Positions 20,804 to 33,600 of a stretch of DNA of 64,000 bases are shown here, one piece after another. Below the pieces are notes generated by a model. It saw only the letters and a list, made by a program, of their open reading frames with translations, did not search any database and was not told where the DNA came from. Position numbers and translations under genes: made by a program. Origin of the DNA: Aspergillus flavus. Lineage: Eukaryota; Ascomycota; Eurotiomycetes; Eurotiales; Aspergillaceae. The first letter of the stretch is position 1; every line of letters starts with the position of its first letter. The DNA is taken from positions 3,782,001 through 3,846,000 of the forward strand of contig NC_092408.1 in NCBI RefSeq assembly GCF_009017415.1. The letters run 5' to 3'.

Positions 20804-22205
20804 CTAGACTATACCTAACGGTCGACTATCCCATGTATCTACGACCTCCCATCCCATGTTCTTCAAGCTATCCAAATCATGGCTTGTCCCTGTGTGTAGG
20901 CTTTGGGGTGCATTTTTATCTTTTCCAGATAGCTCTCCTTGACCCCCTGGGCTACTAGACAAGTCGTTGTCCACTTCCTGTATCCTCTCCTTGAGCATAT
21001 CCGTCCAGTGATTCGAGTTCTGCTCACAGGCAGAGAGAGCATAGGCAAACGAGAGCAACCGCCTCTTAGACTCCCATTGTGATGAGCATAGAATATGGTC
21101 CAGCCACATATAAACTCCTTCACAATGAGCATCCTCCTTCGTAGCTGATCTAGCAAACGCCAGCACATCGACCATAGCCTCCACGAGTCCTGTCAGGAAA
21201 GCAGGATATCCCTCAACGATGACCTGCAAGAAATAATCCCACCTAGAAAACTCATCATCCAAAGAGGTCCCAAGCCTAGTAAAAGAAAAATCAGCACACA
21301 ATCCACAAAAAACTCCATGGGAACAAAGAAATTCGACATACTTCCTCTCTCCAGAAACCAAAACCTCATCCTCGACCAAAACCTCCGAAACAGCAGCAGC
21401 GCCCTTCCCAGAGCTCTTACAGACCGAAACCAACTGCGTCGCAACACCAGACAAAACCTGAACCCTCCTCTTCTTCCGCGGCGGTTCCGACGCACCCGTC
21501 TCACCTGTCACTTGTGCCAGGCAAGCCCTGGCAGCAGCCTTAACAGGCTCGATGTCATCCTCGACACCGTCCGGTGCAAAACCAGCGTCCAGATCAATCT
21601 TGGCCCAGTAGTAATCCCAGAGCCATTCAAGGGACCGTTGCGCGGCATTCCGCAGGACCGTCAACGACGGCAGTTCACGATGAGTTGCTTCATGTCGCAA
21701 CTCGACGAATGAGGCAGGTAAGCCTAGGTCAATGGCACGCTGGAACATGGTCTTGCGTTGGCCATGGAGTTTAGAGTCTACGAGACCCGTTACGAACCTA
21801 TATTCAATTAGCCTCAACCCTCTTTACATCTTCAAAGACAAATTTTAAGAGAAAGAAAGTTCTTGGGGTAAAGAAGAACTCACCGACAAAAAGCTGCCGA
21901 ATACGTCGCCCGTATCGAAAAGATCGAGTTTTTCTTCGCATCATCATGCAAAATAGCATCCGTTAGCAAAGCCGTAGCCTCCACGGGATGGGGCAAATTG
22001 CCCCTCAACTTCCAAGCCGCAACCTTTATACCAGAATTAGTACCAGATGATTTTCATCGTATTGAACTGAGTCAAACATATATACCGTAGCGCAAGCTCT
22101 AGACCGCATGTCTGGTCCATCGTACGTCGGCGGAGGGTAGAATTGATTCCGCACCGATTGCAATTCCGATTGTTCTTTCCATGGTGTAAATATTACTTTT
22201 GACAT
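20804..22205 (-). CDS. las1: Las1-like rRNA-processing endoribonuclease
   Basis: Three exons: 22205-22086, 22023-21884 and 21797-20804, giving 417 residues. The N-terminal HEPN-type Las1 domain crosses all three: [60 protein letters not shown] and [20 protein letters not shown]. The last contains the R-x4-H (RHEATH) active-site pattern of Las1. A basic patch PPRKKRRVQ near the middle is a likely nuclear signal. Las1 with the Grc3 kinase cuts the ITS2 spacer in pre-ribosomal RNA in the nucleolus. The C-terminal half is helical and less conserved. Exon joins keep phase, and the introns have normal ends. Confidence 0.9.
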
Positions 22206-22623
22206 TTTTGGGATTTATATTATCGGCCTCTATTAATGAGGCTGATTCCTGTATTTAGTTTTGGGGGCTCTAGATAATATGAATATGGGCATTTGCACTT
22301 TTTGTCGTCGGAGTTTTTGGTTTTTCCGACCCGGTATTGTGCTTGGGTCCCGTGCCCTTCAAGTTACTGTCTACTTTTAAGTTTAACTCTGAGGACTGAG
22401 TGAAGATTGTGTGTCAATGTGACGCTCGTTTGTTGCGACACTAAATGGATGATGTCTAATACATTGTTTCGATGATAGCTAATCAAGCCCGCACCCTTTG
22501 GGTATCCTTTCGTACATGGAAAACGCCGTCCAAAGCCAAAACGCCACGCTATGCAATAAGCCATACAAAAGATTTATACAGTGAATAAAAAGAAAAAAGA
22601 GTCAAGAAGTGTCATCAAGACGG
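22206..22623. other. Intergenic between Las1 and the disordered protein gene
   Basis: About 420 bp holding the Las1 promoter and the 3' region of the next gene. No gene is visible. Confidence 0.4.
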
Positions 22624-23802
22624 CTAGATCCATCCGTATCCATAATTCATGCAAGGCTGACTTCCTAAGTTGAAGAGCTGCTGGGGTGCAGACATGGTCT
22701 GCTGTTCGATGTCGTCATCGTCAAAGAAGAATGACTTGTGCATCATGTTGGCCGGTGGGTTGGCCGGCTGTTTCTGGACAGGAGCAGAGCTGGAGGCGCT
22801 GGCTTGTTCCGTAGTCTCTTGGTTGTCGTCTTCGCTCTCGGCATCTTTGCTGTCATCTGCTTCATCGTCCGACGAGGGTGTGAAAGTCTCCTCCAGCTTG
22901 AGACCCTTGCCAGACACCTCATGGAATGAGGTATCCAGGAAAGGGTCAGGGTGATTGTAAAGACCCATTCCAACAAGTTCATCCCCAGCTGGCTCATCGG
23001 AGGTCGATTCGTGGAGTGACTTAGAGGTACTGTCTGGATGCTGAATGGGAAGAAAGTCGGGAGTGGATGGTCCAGTCAAATAGCCCGACGACGGTGCACT
23101 TGCATACCCCGAAGCCTCAACATCTGCCGATGGGATGCTATTGTTCATAGACATCATATCGAAGGGCCAGTTATCGGACATTGGTTGAGCCATGGTGGTC
23201 ATGTTGGGGGCACTGTTATCCCACGTGACTGGATCGATTTGGGAGCCGCTCATGTCTAGGAAAGAGGACTGTTGCATCGATGCTGGGTCTGGCATGGCGG
23301 AGAAGGAGAAAACTTCCGTTGGTGCCGAAAACTCCTGAGAGTCATATGATGGTAGCATACCTGCGTCTGCGAGTGTTGTCGTCGCTGGGCCCATGGGCTG
23401 AGTAGACGGAGCCATGACTCCCAGGTTCTCTGCGGCTGTTGTTTGAAAGTATGGCGGTGATGTATACGCAGCCGTTTCTAGTGATGCTGGATGCCAGCTG
23501 ATTGGGCGAGTTGCTGTTGCTCGCCTGCTTCTCAGAGCGGAAGCCAGGAGAGCAGGATTGACCTGAGCCTGATACGGCTGGGCTTGGACTGGTTGATAGA
23601 TTGGTGACCCATGTGATGCTGCTGCCCTCCATCTGCCCGCAGATGAGGGACTGTTGCCCGCACTCCGAGGCTTCATCACTCGACCCGTATGCCTTGGCCT
23701 GGGAAAAGCATACATCATGTCACGGAAGTTGGAAGATGGCACACATGGCTGGTCTGCCTGCAGCCAGTACGAGCCAGCTTGGGGCTGGATGTAATTGGCC
23801 AT
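22624..23802 (-). CDS. Disordered conserved-looking hypothetical protein
   Basis: Single exon, 392 residues, ATG 23802. No catalytic or DNA-binding domain is recognised. The N-terminus (SNFRDMMYAFPRPRHTGRVM) is the most ordered part and includes a basic cluster; after that come long Ser/Thr/Pro/Met-rich stretches, an acidic segment (SSDDEADDSKDAESEDDNQE), and an aromatic, acidic end (KSFFFDDDDIEQQ) of the kind seen in activation domains. A role in transcription or development is only an inference, supported by the very long gene-free region upstream of its start. Codon use looks normal and the frame is long, so the gene is very probably real. Confidence 0.65.
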   Translation of the reverse strand: MANYIQPQAGSYWLQADQPCVPSSNFRDMMYAFPRPRHTGRVMKPRSAGNSPSSAGRWRAAASHGSPIYQPVQAQPYQAQVNPALLASALRSRRATATRPISWHPASLETAAYTSPPYFQTTAAENLGVMAPSTQPMGPATTTLADAGMLPSYDSQEFSAPTEVFSFSAMPDPASMQQSSFLDMSGSQIDPVTWDNSAPNMTTMAQPMSDNWPFDMMSMNNSIPSADVEASGYASAPSSGYLTGPSTPDFLPIQHPDSTSKSLHESTSDEPAGDELVGMGLYNHPDPFLDTSFHEVSGKGLKLEETFTPSSDDEADDSKDAESEDDNQETTEQASASSSAPVQKQPANPPANMMHKSFFFDDDDIEQQTMSAPQQLFNLGSQPCMNYGYGWI

Positions 23803-25531
23803 TGAAAAGAAGTAGAAGATGGACAGTGATGGTGTGTTGGAAGAACAAGGAGGCTAGTGATGGAGAGATAATCAGTTTGGGTTGAGAGGGGTGAGATGGT
23901 AAGTGTGAACATACATATTTGTATGAAGTAGAAGGGTGAGAGGGAGACCCGTGATGGAAAGGGCTGGTAGGCTTATATGTATGGAATATCAAGTGCGGAT
24001 AAGCCCCATGGGTGACTGCAGGAATGCAATATGCAAAGGATCAAAGGATCTGTAATAAAGATCGGGACTTTTCCATTCAAAGATGACACAGGGGTGTGAG
24101 GGTCACAAGGCTTTGAGGTAAGGTACGGGGGAAGTCAATCCATAGGGTCCATGAAGGGAAGGATGGATGGATGTAAGTTTGTATGTATATGTATGGGGAC
24201 TAAAGGGTAGGTAGTAGTTAAGTGACTTCTTACCCAAATAGTTCAAACACTTAATTATCCCTCGGTCAGTAAAATGGAAATTAAAAACAAAAAAATAATT
24301 AAAAGAAAAAGGAATAAAATAAAAAAAAAGAGAATAGGTAATACAAGTGGAACGCATTGCTTGATCTACCATCCGCCCCAGTTCCACGATCCCATTACTG
24401 AAGATGGATTAGCGGACGCATGTTGGGAATTTTGGCATGACATCCGACAACGTTGACACCCATCGAAAGGGGTTTAGTCGGTGGGTATTCAAGAAAGGAT
24501 GGAAGGCAAGGAAGAGAAGTGATGATTCAGATGTGCCCATGCCACACGGTTGTTTGCTCCACTTTGACTCGGTGGTGGCTGTAGGGAATTTTAATTTAAA
24601 ATGATTTTTTAATTTAAAATCTTCAATTTGTACCCTCACAAGGTCATCGTTTGGATAGATGGGGACCTGGAACGACAATCCGTCTTTGACCCAGACGCTT
24701 TGGACTTCGGGATCCATGGTATTGGGTTACTGGTCGTGAACGAATGGTGGTCGTGGTGGGGAACCAAGGGTATTGAATAATGTTGACGGTGGATGATCAG
24801 ATCCATTATTGGCGATAAAATGAATGAGTTTTAGTTTGGTTTGGGTTTTAGTTTAGAAGTTGACTCCAAAAGGGAATCGTCTATCATGCAAAGTGATTGG
24901 TGGGCCGAGCAGGGAACTGGAACTCGGCAGGGAAGACGAAGGAACCAGAAAAAGGACAGCTAAATGTGGTCTGGGACACGCCGAATCTAACCCAACCTTC
25001 AGTAGGGCCTGTGTGAGAGAGACTCCAAGTGAGAGAGCCCCCATACCTGACTAAGTCTGGGGCTAAAAACGGGGGGATTACGTATGGTATTCGTATGATA
25101 CTACTTACTTCGACCCTTTGCCTCCTCAGCTTCTGCCTACGTCCATACAAGTACTGACGCTACTGTATGAATGCACGTCCCCTACAAAGACTACTAAGGT
25201 ATGTATCCTTGTAATTCCTCCAGCCTGATTTCTTGGTCTTCTTCTCCGTCATCAGTTACATTGGCAAACTCTCTTTCAAATCCTACTCTAGACTAGTCCC
25301 ATTTCATTGGGATACTTTCTGTAGTCCGCTCATACATAGTATGAGCGCCGCCGGGACCAGACCGAGACCAACTGACGAGATCATCGTTTTTGACTAATAA
25401 GTCAATCATCTATTGACGACCTAACCGGTGATGAGCATACCAAGTGGACATACCGCCGGACCTCACCTACCCTTACTCAAGAACTTAAAGAGAAGAGGGG
25501 GGGAAAGGACACACCACAGAATGCGATGTAT

Positions 25532-25540
25532 TACGGAGTA
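25532..25540. repeat. Copy of the TACTCCGTA/TACGGAGTA motif
   Basis: Exact copies of this 9-mer were read at 4926, 13341, 19807, 25532, 26484, 26857, 28041, 32481, 34468 and 54476 (start positions). By chance about 0.5 copies are expected in 64 kb on both strands. All but the one in the NAD kinase gene are intergenic. A palindromic variant, TACTCCGGAGTA, lies at 35821-35832. Confidence 0.7.
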
Positions 25541-28010
25541 CGATAGAACGGTATTGGTTTTGATGGGTAAGGCAGAGAGGCACATACATACTGTACATAC
25601 AGTTCTGACCCACGATCCGACCCGATCGTCAAAAAAGCCCCTGCGACCTTCCACTCCATTGCCCATTTTTGACCCCCTCCTCCTCCTACTTACTCCTCAG
25701 TGACCCCCTTCGAGTTCCGCTGATTGTCCCCACAAGTTCACCGTTTCCAACGCGTCACAAGTTACAACGCCGTTACGCAAGGGTTACAATAATGTGGACA
25801 TGTTCCAGAGCCCTTGTCCTTCCTTTCGCATCCTTTCAGCCTTGACCTTCTTCTGGTTCAATTTTACCCTTAAGGTTTCAGAAACGGGGAAGTTTGCTTT
25901 GGTACAGTAAGGTAGTGTTTTACTCCTCGATATTGCGAATTCATACTCCGGACGCCCATTATCGTGTCCTTTTGACATGATTTGACAAGGAGAGAGATCA
26001 GAACGGATGCGGGCATCTTCCGTTTCTCTCTTTCCCTCGTCATAGATCGATCCTTCGGCCTTGCCGGGCGCTTATCCCGCCATTCTTTATTCTTAGGTAC
26101 GGTATCACCCTGCTTGTTCCTAACCAACCGCTTCAATAATAGGTAATTAATCTCCCCTTTCATACACCCCCATAGGTCATGAGGCGACTATGACTCAGCT
26201 GGGACCATCAATCAATACCAGACAAGGGAATATAACACCTTTCTAGTATCTCCTTTAGTGGTGAATTAATATAAAAAGGAAAAAAAAAGAAAAAAAAAAA
26301 AAAAAAGTAACTACTGCTGGTGATATGCATATCACTCGGAACTTCTCAGTTGCCTCAATATCACCAGTTCCAGTAAATAACAACCTGACCGACCGCTGAT
26401 AACGATGACGAGAATGAAGTTAATAATGCCTCAAATCTAGCCCTCGCTGCCTACTGAATGTGCATGGTGGAGTACATGTTTCATACGGAGTAGCCATCGA
26501 CCGCGTACATACATTTCTCGCAAGTCGGGTACATCGCCACTCCAGAAACCCTACTACCATCGTCGGTGTGGAAAGAAGCGGGCAGAAAAAGAAAAACGAC
26601 GGGAAGCTCGGCTAAGAGAAGTGTGATGACAACATCCAGGCCAAAGGCAACAAAATCTGCTCGAGACCGCCCGGAGTGGGGGAAAGCTAAGGCACAGGAT
26701 CTGTATCAGAACTTGAGCCAGGCCAATGGCTGGCCACTTCGGTACGGGGTAATTGGCCTCAATAATGTATTATGACAAGTCTAACTGCACCACACACCGG
26801 ACCGATAGACAATGGATTGGACAGTGCCGCTGAAGTTATGTACGTATGCGGGTATGTACTCCGTATGGACGATGGAGTCTCCATGCGCCCAGCCCAACAA
26901 ACACCACCAAGGAACGGAGGATTCCTCGTCCGTTGCTGGTGACCATTTCCAGAACATGGGACCCTCTCTTAGTCCCGCACCAAGTCACTAGTGCAGTGAC
27001 TTGAAGGTAAGCTGACGCTGGAGGATATTAAATCACTATACAGGGTACATACCTAGGTAACCCCCCCGTGCTTTCGGGCACTTGGCGAACTACGCTTCTA
27101 CCACCTGCGAGAATAGACTAAACGTCATAGTTAGGAGAAGACTAAACGATAATCGACGGAAAAGGAGACGGTCAATGGTCGCTTGTTCCTGGTCGCCTCC
27201 TCTGAACTGAAAGGATCGACTCGGTACCTGTACTATCGTGAAGCCCCATCACAAGGTGGTCAGCGACTAAACATGGAATCCTCTCTCTCCCTTGCCCGAA
27301 GAAGCAACTCCCGGGCATTTGAGATAGGCACCTTAGCTTACTTCGCCGAACCCAGCAGACCGGGGAGGACAATGCGGACTCTTTCTACTTTTCTTTTTTT
27401 TTTTTTTATTTCTGGTCTTTATCTTTGTCATCTTATCCTGAATAGTAATATTTGTTTTTCTGATCGTCTGTACAACTTACAACGACTGTTCCATTAATAT
27501 TCAGCACACGGAACTGCAGATTCATCGACATCATCGAAAACGACTAATCGGACAATTGAGATCATCATCTACCCGCCCTACAAATCAGAAGCCGGAGATT
27601 ACAGGAGGAAGACCACCGGAACACATGTGCAGACCCACTTGACCGCAGGGGGCTAGAAAAACAGAGAAAAAGAGAAGAAGCAAAAATTCCAGAAGGTCAG
27701 GGGTCAAAATCTCCTACGATGGGCCTAACGCCAGGCGAAGAAGGAGAAAATTTATGGAGAAAAAATAAAAAAAAAATACAAAAAGAGAGGGGGGGCCCAC
27801 TTTTCCATTTTCATAATTTTTTTTTTCTTTTCTCTCTCTTTTCCTATTGCACTTGTGTACCCTACTTATCTCCGTATCAACGGGAGCGAAGTTAAGTGCG
27901 AACAGGGATTTCGACCAGGCAAGAGGTAAGCTAATCTTTGAATTTGGGAACAAACTCGCGGATCCTTTTTAAGGCATGGGAAAGCCAACTTACGGTTGTT
28001 TGACTGCCGT

Positions 28011-28043
28011 CATTATTATTATCATTATTATTACTACTACTAC
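28011..28043. repeat. ATT/ACT trinucleotide microsatellite
   Basis: A run of ATT units passes into ACT units and ends in a TACGGAGTA motif. Confidence 0.8.
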
Positions 28044-29529
28044 GGAGTACTCCCAGCTTGATGGAACCCTGTTTTTCCTTTTACTTCCTGACAAGACTCC
28101 GTCCTCCCCCGTCTGCCGATCTCTTTCCAACAAAGAATATCCCATTCCGTTTGCATACGAGGCACGTACTTCTTCTAGTGAATGTGATGCTTCCGTTTAT
28201 GCGATTGGCAACTGGAGTATAATGACAAGAATTCAAAGTAGAAAAAACTATCAGGATAACATGATATCTAAAGTAAAATATCTACTATACAGAGTACAGA
28301 GAAATCTTAAATTCCCGCTGAGAATTAAGATCAGTGATCTCAAGCTCTCTGTTCGCCCCTTTGGTCATCACCCTTGCTACCGACTCCGGTCGTACGAATT
28401 CACGGCAAAGACCGAAAGGACCTGTTCATTCCATGCCAGATTCAAAGACATGGCGGAGATTGGTATTGACCTCCTTTATCCAGGGAATCAACATATCAAA
28501 TCTCATGGTCTGACGGTGACAAAGAAATACGTACTAATAATATAACATTAATAGTAGCCGGATAATTAAATAATACCACTCATAAACCTGCGGAGTATAA
28601 AGCATAAATCAAGTAGTATCTGCAAATCGTCGTTAGGAATTGGATCTCTCCAACCGCCTAAACTAATGTACCACGCTTAATCCAGCAACTTTTGGGGGGA
28701 CGCGAAATGGCGGTCGCCGTCCGAGACAAGAAACTAAACAACGCTTGGGTTTCGGAGAAAGTTTTCAGCCCATGTAGGGATCTTCAGACGAGGTTTTCGC
28801 TTTTCGTATTTTCTATAACTGCCGGTCTTATTGTTTCTATCTTGATCCGACCGACACTTAACTTTCTCGATTTTGAGTTCGATTGGTGTCAATTTTACTT
28901 TGATTGTCCCGTTCTTAATTTTGAACGGTGTCCGTGCTTGTCCATTTGTGGTTGTTCTCCGTATTTGTTAAGATTTTCTCTTTTTTTTTTTTCCCTCTTT
29001 TCTTTTTCTACATTTGATTTTTTTTTTTCGAAACCTAACCTTGGTTTAGGCCCGAGCGCCTCTAATTCCAAGTCTCCACCCGAACAATGGAACACATTGG
29101 CGCTAATCAATTTGGCTTGCCTTAGTGGCATGTCATCAGCCCCTACTTTGGAGGTCCCCGTGGTAGGGAACAATCTGAATCTGATATCGACGATGCCACT
29201 CGGCGTCGTCATTGGCGGTCAACCTTCTCCCCCCCCCCCAGAGCACCTCTCATATGTTCGATTCTAGTCCACGAATCCCATGAAAACCGACCGGTTCTGG
29301 GCGTTTAAGCCTCATTCTGTTGTCATCCTGGGGAGAGACAATAAACACTCACACAGCCACCTTTACTGCAACGGGTTGAGAGCAAGCGAGACCAACGCAA
29401 TCTCGAACAGGCTGCAGCCGAGCAGGGAACCCAGTTAATCGGCAACAAGTGGATGTGACACGGCAGACTCCTCCCGTCTAGCCCTGGTGATGATAAGTTA
29501 CCTGGGGGCTTCACACAAGAATAAAATAG

Positions 29530-29549
29530 AATAATAATAATAATAATAA
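29530..29549. repeat. AAT microsatellite
   Basis: About seven AAT units in gene-free DNA. Confidence 0.8.
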
Positions 29550-30621
29550 AAACTATTTAGCAACTAATTATACCGCACTCATTCGATGTGGCCTATCCTT
29601 CCATGCACTGCCGCGTGCCCTGGTCCCGGCGCCACAACGCCTGGCCCATCTTGATCCAGTCCAGGCGAGCGTTCCATACGAAGGGGGGAAGTGGCTACTA
29701 ACGTTACCAGAGTGGGTCGCAGGAAGATGCGGTGCGAGAGACCCGCGATGACCGATACCTCGCTTTGGGAATCCTCCTTGGTAGTCCGGGCGACTGGATT
29801 ACCATGCTTCTATCGGACTTGGGCACTGTTTTTCGATACCACAAAAAACAAGGCATCGAGCTGAGGAACTGGAAAACCATAAAAACTGCCTCTTCTGTAC
29901 GCATCTGCAGGTGGCCATGAGTCAAATGGCCTACATACATGCGCCCTACCTGCATGCATGGAACCAGTGTAGGTGGGCTCCTTACTCTGCCAATCAGGAC
30001 GGGAAGAGGGATCAGGACTGTGACCCCCCTTAACGAAGTTACGTGAAAGAGATAGCCAGGATTCTAATTATATTAAAATATTCAGGATGCATGGTGCCAG
30101 CTACACATAACTCGGCGGCTGCTACCCTACCACGCACTGCAGCATTCTGGGCGCTTGCATGGGTTCCGATCTAGGGTACATGGCCAAGTAGGTACCATAG
30201 GTTGAGTATCACAGAATGTGGCCAGTGCTTTTCGTTAGGTTCCAATGTGCTACGGTGGCAGTCAACCAGTCAGAATGCAGAGTTCGAATTACCTGTCGAT
30301 GCTGGTGCTGGTCGACGGAACAGACGGTCTGGAACCCTACCTCTGTCCTGATTAGGTTATATTTCACCTTATGTAATGCCGCCTTGGAAGGGAGTCGAAC
30401 AGGACTAAAAATACCGGTGCCAGAGTTACATACCAGGACTGGACTGAGTTAAAGTCAGGCCACAAGTGTGACTCAGGCATGGGGAATGACTGTATGCAGG
30501 ATATCCGCACATACCGACCGACAAAGATTGAGATGCAACCACATGACCTTAGTGTCCTAACGGGATGGAGTCTCTCTACCTTAGGAGGAGTGATAGTGCA
30601 GTGCACATCACTTGTGTGTAA

Positions 30622-30693
30622 TTCTTTTTTTTTTTTTTTTTTTCTTTTTCTTTCTTTCTTTTTTTTTTCTTTTTCTTTCTTTCTTTTTTTTTT
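30622..30693. repeat. Poly-pyrimidine tract
   Basis: About 70 bp of T with scattered C on the plus strand. It creates false Lys-rich or Phe-rich ORFs on both strands. Confidence 0.85.
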
Positions 30694-33600
30694 AACCTTT
30701 CCCATTTTCTTGGTTTTGATTTTGAATTTCCCACCCAGGCTCTGTAGTTGGTTGCATCTGGTGCTTCATCTAATGGATACTTAATATAGCTGACTGGCAC
30801 AGATTTACAACGCCCCCTCCTCTCGAGGCAGATACTAATAATGTCCCCGCGGATGACCCTTCTCTCGACTTCGTTAAGGGATACGAAGTGCGTTCCACTT
30901 TCGTCCTTACCCCCACCATCACCATCCCAGCTGAGCTATGTTACCAATGCCGTGCCACATGCCCTTTGGATCTTCCCACAGATCCTCCTATCAATGGAAA
31001 GATTGACTGGGAATCCAATCCCAGGAGATGTGATACTGGGACACAAATGCACCTGCGACCCATCCCTGATGAATGATAGTCGGGGTCCCCACTGATGTTT
31101 TAACCGAAACGGGCAACATCGTCAAAAGGGCCACATATATTTATCGGTACCTAAGATCCTGAGCTGCAGTGTCACGGTAGATCAGAGTGGAGCACGGGGC
31201 AGAATGTAAGTATTGCAGTCTCAAAAGTTTGTCTTGCAGTGGGGATTTGGACCTAGGCTTTTTTTTTTTTTGGCTTTTTTCCGCACACCTCCCCGAAGAC
31301 CGACTGACGGACTCCTCACGCCCTGTCCTGAGTTACCCGTAGCCAGAGCTCTAGTCAGATATCCCCAAGGCAAATATTTCCACAAGTCCAGCTCCACCAA
31401 AAAATACCCCAATAGCCAATAATCCCAAATCGCCTGGCCGTTAAGTGGACCCGAATTCCACTCTCCCACAAGGGGCCAAGATTCTAGGAGTATTAACTTC
31501 GCCAACCAACCCTGTGCCGGGTGTACCTTAGACCACTTGCACACCATTCCCCTCAACAGGTAAAGAGCAAGCGGGTAGCTAGTGCCGTCTGGTCGCAAGC
31601 CTATCTACTATCGCCCTCCGGGAGGTACGGACGACGGCGGTATACTCCAAGGAAAATCCAAACTAGGACGGATCCACCACCGCCATCAACAATTCGTTTC
31701 TATACTTCTCAGCCCACAACAATTTCACCAACCTAGTCCGAATACGTCCAAGCACCGCACGAAATTGGGCAAATCAACCATCGGCCGAGTAAAGATATCT
31801 TAGTCTACCACCGTTGCCAGTCTCTCACACAACTCTCGTCTCCAGTCTTGACGGAGTCGTCTCCATCAGGTTTCTGCACCTTCGTCTGGACTACTGGATT
31901 TTGTCTTGGATGGAGTCTTCGCCTAGGTTACGGATACAAAAAAGCCACATGGCTGACCTGAGTCTAAATCTGGGTCCGGATAGCCGCTACTTCCGTTGGG
32001 CCCGCTTGCTTTTCATTCCTGGTCTCGGTACTTTGCCTTTTCATTATTCTGGTTAATTAATTTTGTAAAATTCCCCGAGAGTATTCTTAGATTGACCCTA
32101 AATTAAAGAGGAAACGAAAAGAAAACTGTGCATGGGCTTATGACTGTTGAATTTTTCTAAGTTTGAATTATATGGAGATCCTGCTGAGCTAACCAACTAA
32201 CTCCAGTATCGAACTCAGGAATCGATAGAACGTGTCAGAAAAGACCACGATTCAATTAATCTCAATGAATCTGATGTTCTCATATCAAACAGACAGAACA
32301 GGGGTCCTGGCGCGCGTGCTTACCTCGCAGCCCTGGCTTGGTTTCACATTCTCCCTCCCACTGCTTACATGAATCAAATAAAATAAATCAGAAAAAAGAA
32401 GAAAAAGACTAGACTAGACTAGACCAGACTAAAAGGAAGGATGCTTAAAAAATCCTCCGGAGATAGTCCTACTCACTATCTACGGAGTAGTAAATGATCA
32501 ACTCGACTAGCCAGTGGCCGCTGTGCTTTTGAGCCTTGAGGGGCAAAAAAAAGAAAAATCGAATATATCCGTATTTCCAAGAGAAAATTAAACCCATTTA
32601 GTACGGAACCCGCGGATTACTTGGCTTGGCTTATTTTATTAGTAGTATTTAGTAAATACGGAGACTCAGTTAGGGCTGTGGAGCCCGAATTATTCGGTGG
32701 CTGGCAAACTGGCACGTTTGGGATGATCGCTTCCATAATCTACTATTTCCGTGGACTGAAACTGCGATCTAGCTACCTTGAGTTCTTGACTACCGGTAGA
32801 TAGAAGTTAGAGCATCAGCTTAAGTTCGAGTCTGGGTTACTACGCACTACTTACTACCTAGTCTATGATTCATTTATGGGGTGATGAGACTATAGGATCG
32901 GGTTATTGAACTTTACTTACTAGAAATCGCACTTAAAAACTTTTTCCTTTCTTTTCTTTTTTTTTAGGTAGATGAATGGAAAGACAGAAAGGTGGGATGC
33001 GTTCGTGCAATGGATCAAGTATGTAACTACCGTACCTAAGATTAGACTATTCCGTTTTGATTCGGGTTTGCGAGGTCTTGGTCTTGGTCTTGGCTGGCTT
33101 TGGTTCTGATATACCTAGTTTCCTACCCCAAACAATAACATACTTTAGTTTGGGGTGTGGTAAAGTATGCAGGTTCCATTGGAACTAAACTTTGTCTGAT
33201 GACCGTTTTTCATTTGGTTTTGTCCATATCTGCTGAGGTTGCTTTAGTTTAGTCGGTTAGTGTTCCCGCGGGTCAAGTACTTGTCATACGTGTCGTGTGG
33301 CGAACTTGGTAGTTACTCTTGGACCTAGTAAGCTAGCTAGCTAGATAGCTAGTTTAGCTGTTGCTGATCGGGGGAGGAGACCCGTGGGTAGGTTGTGTTC
33401 GATTATACTGGGTTGTCCTGGTTTGTAGGTAGGTAGGTAGGAAGTAATGGAACTACTGGATGTACACAGAACATATTCCGAGGCTCAGACTCCGGCTTAG
33501 GCTTCCAGATGACCGCGTAAGTCATCTATCTCGTTGCTATCTTTGCCCCGTGTCCATGTCATGTCATAGCCACGATTAGTCTAGGCATCAGGATTTCCCA

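Noticed and set aside
27976..28545. 189-codon plus-strand ORF
   Set aside because: Begins in an ATT/ACT microsatellite (poly-Ile/Thr), has no domain and no splice partners.
28692..29267. 191-codon plus-strand ORF
   Set aside because: Runs through a pyrimidine tract giving poly-Phe/Leu; no homology recognised.
30364..30800. Lys-rich minus-strand ORFs
   Set aside because: Product of the poly-pyrimidine tract at 30622-30693.
32175..32230. tRNA-like boxes: CTGAGCTAACCAACT (A-box complement) and ATCGAACTC (B-box complement)
   Set aside because: The order is reversed and the spacing too short for a minus-strand tRNA gene, and no acceptor stem forms around them.
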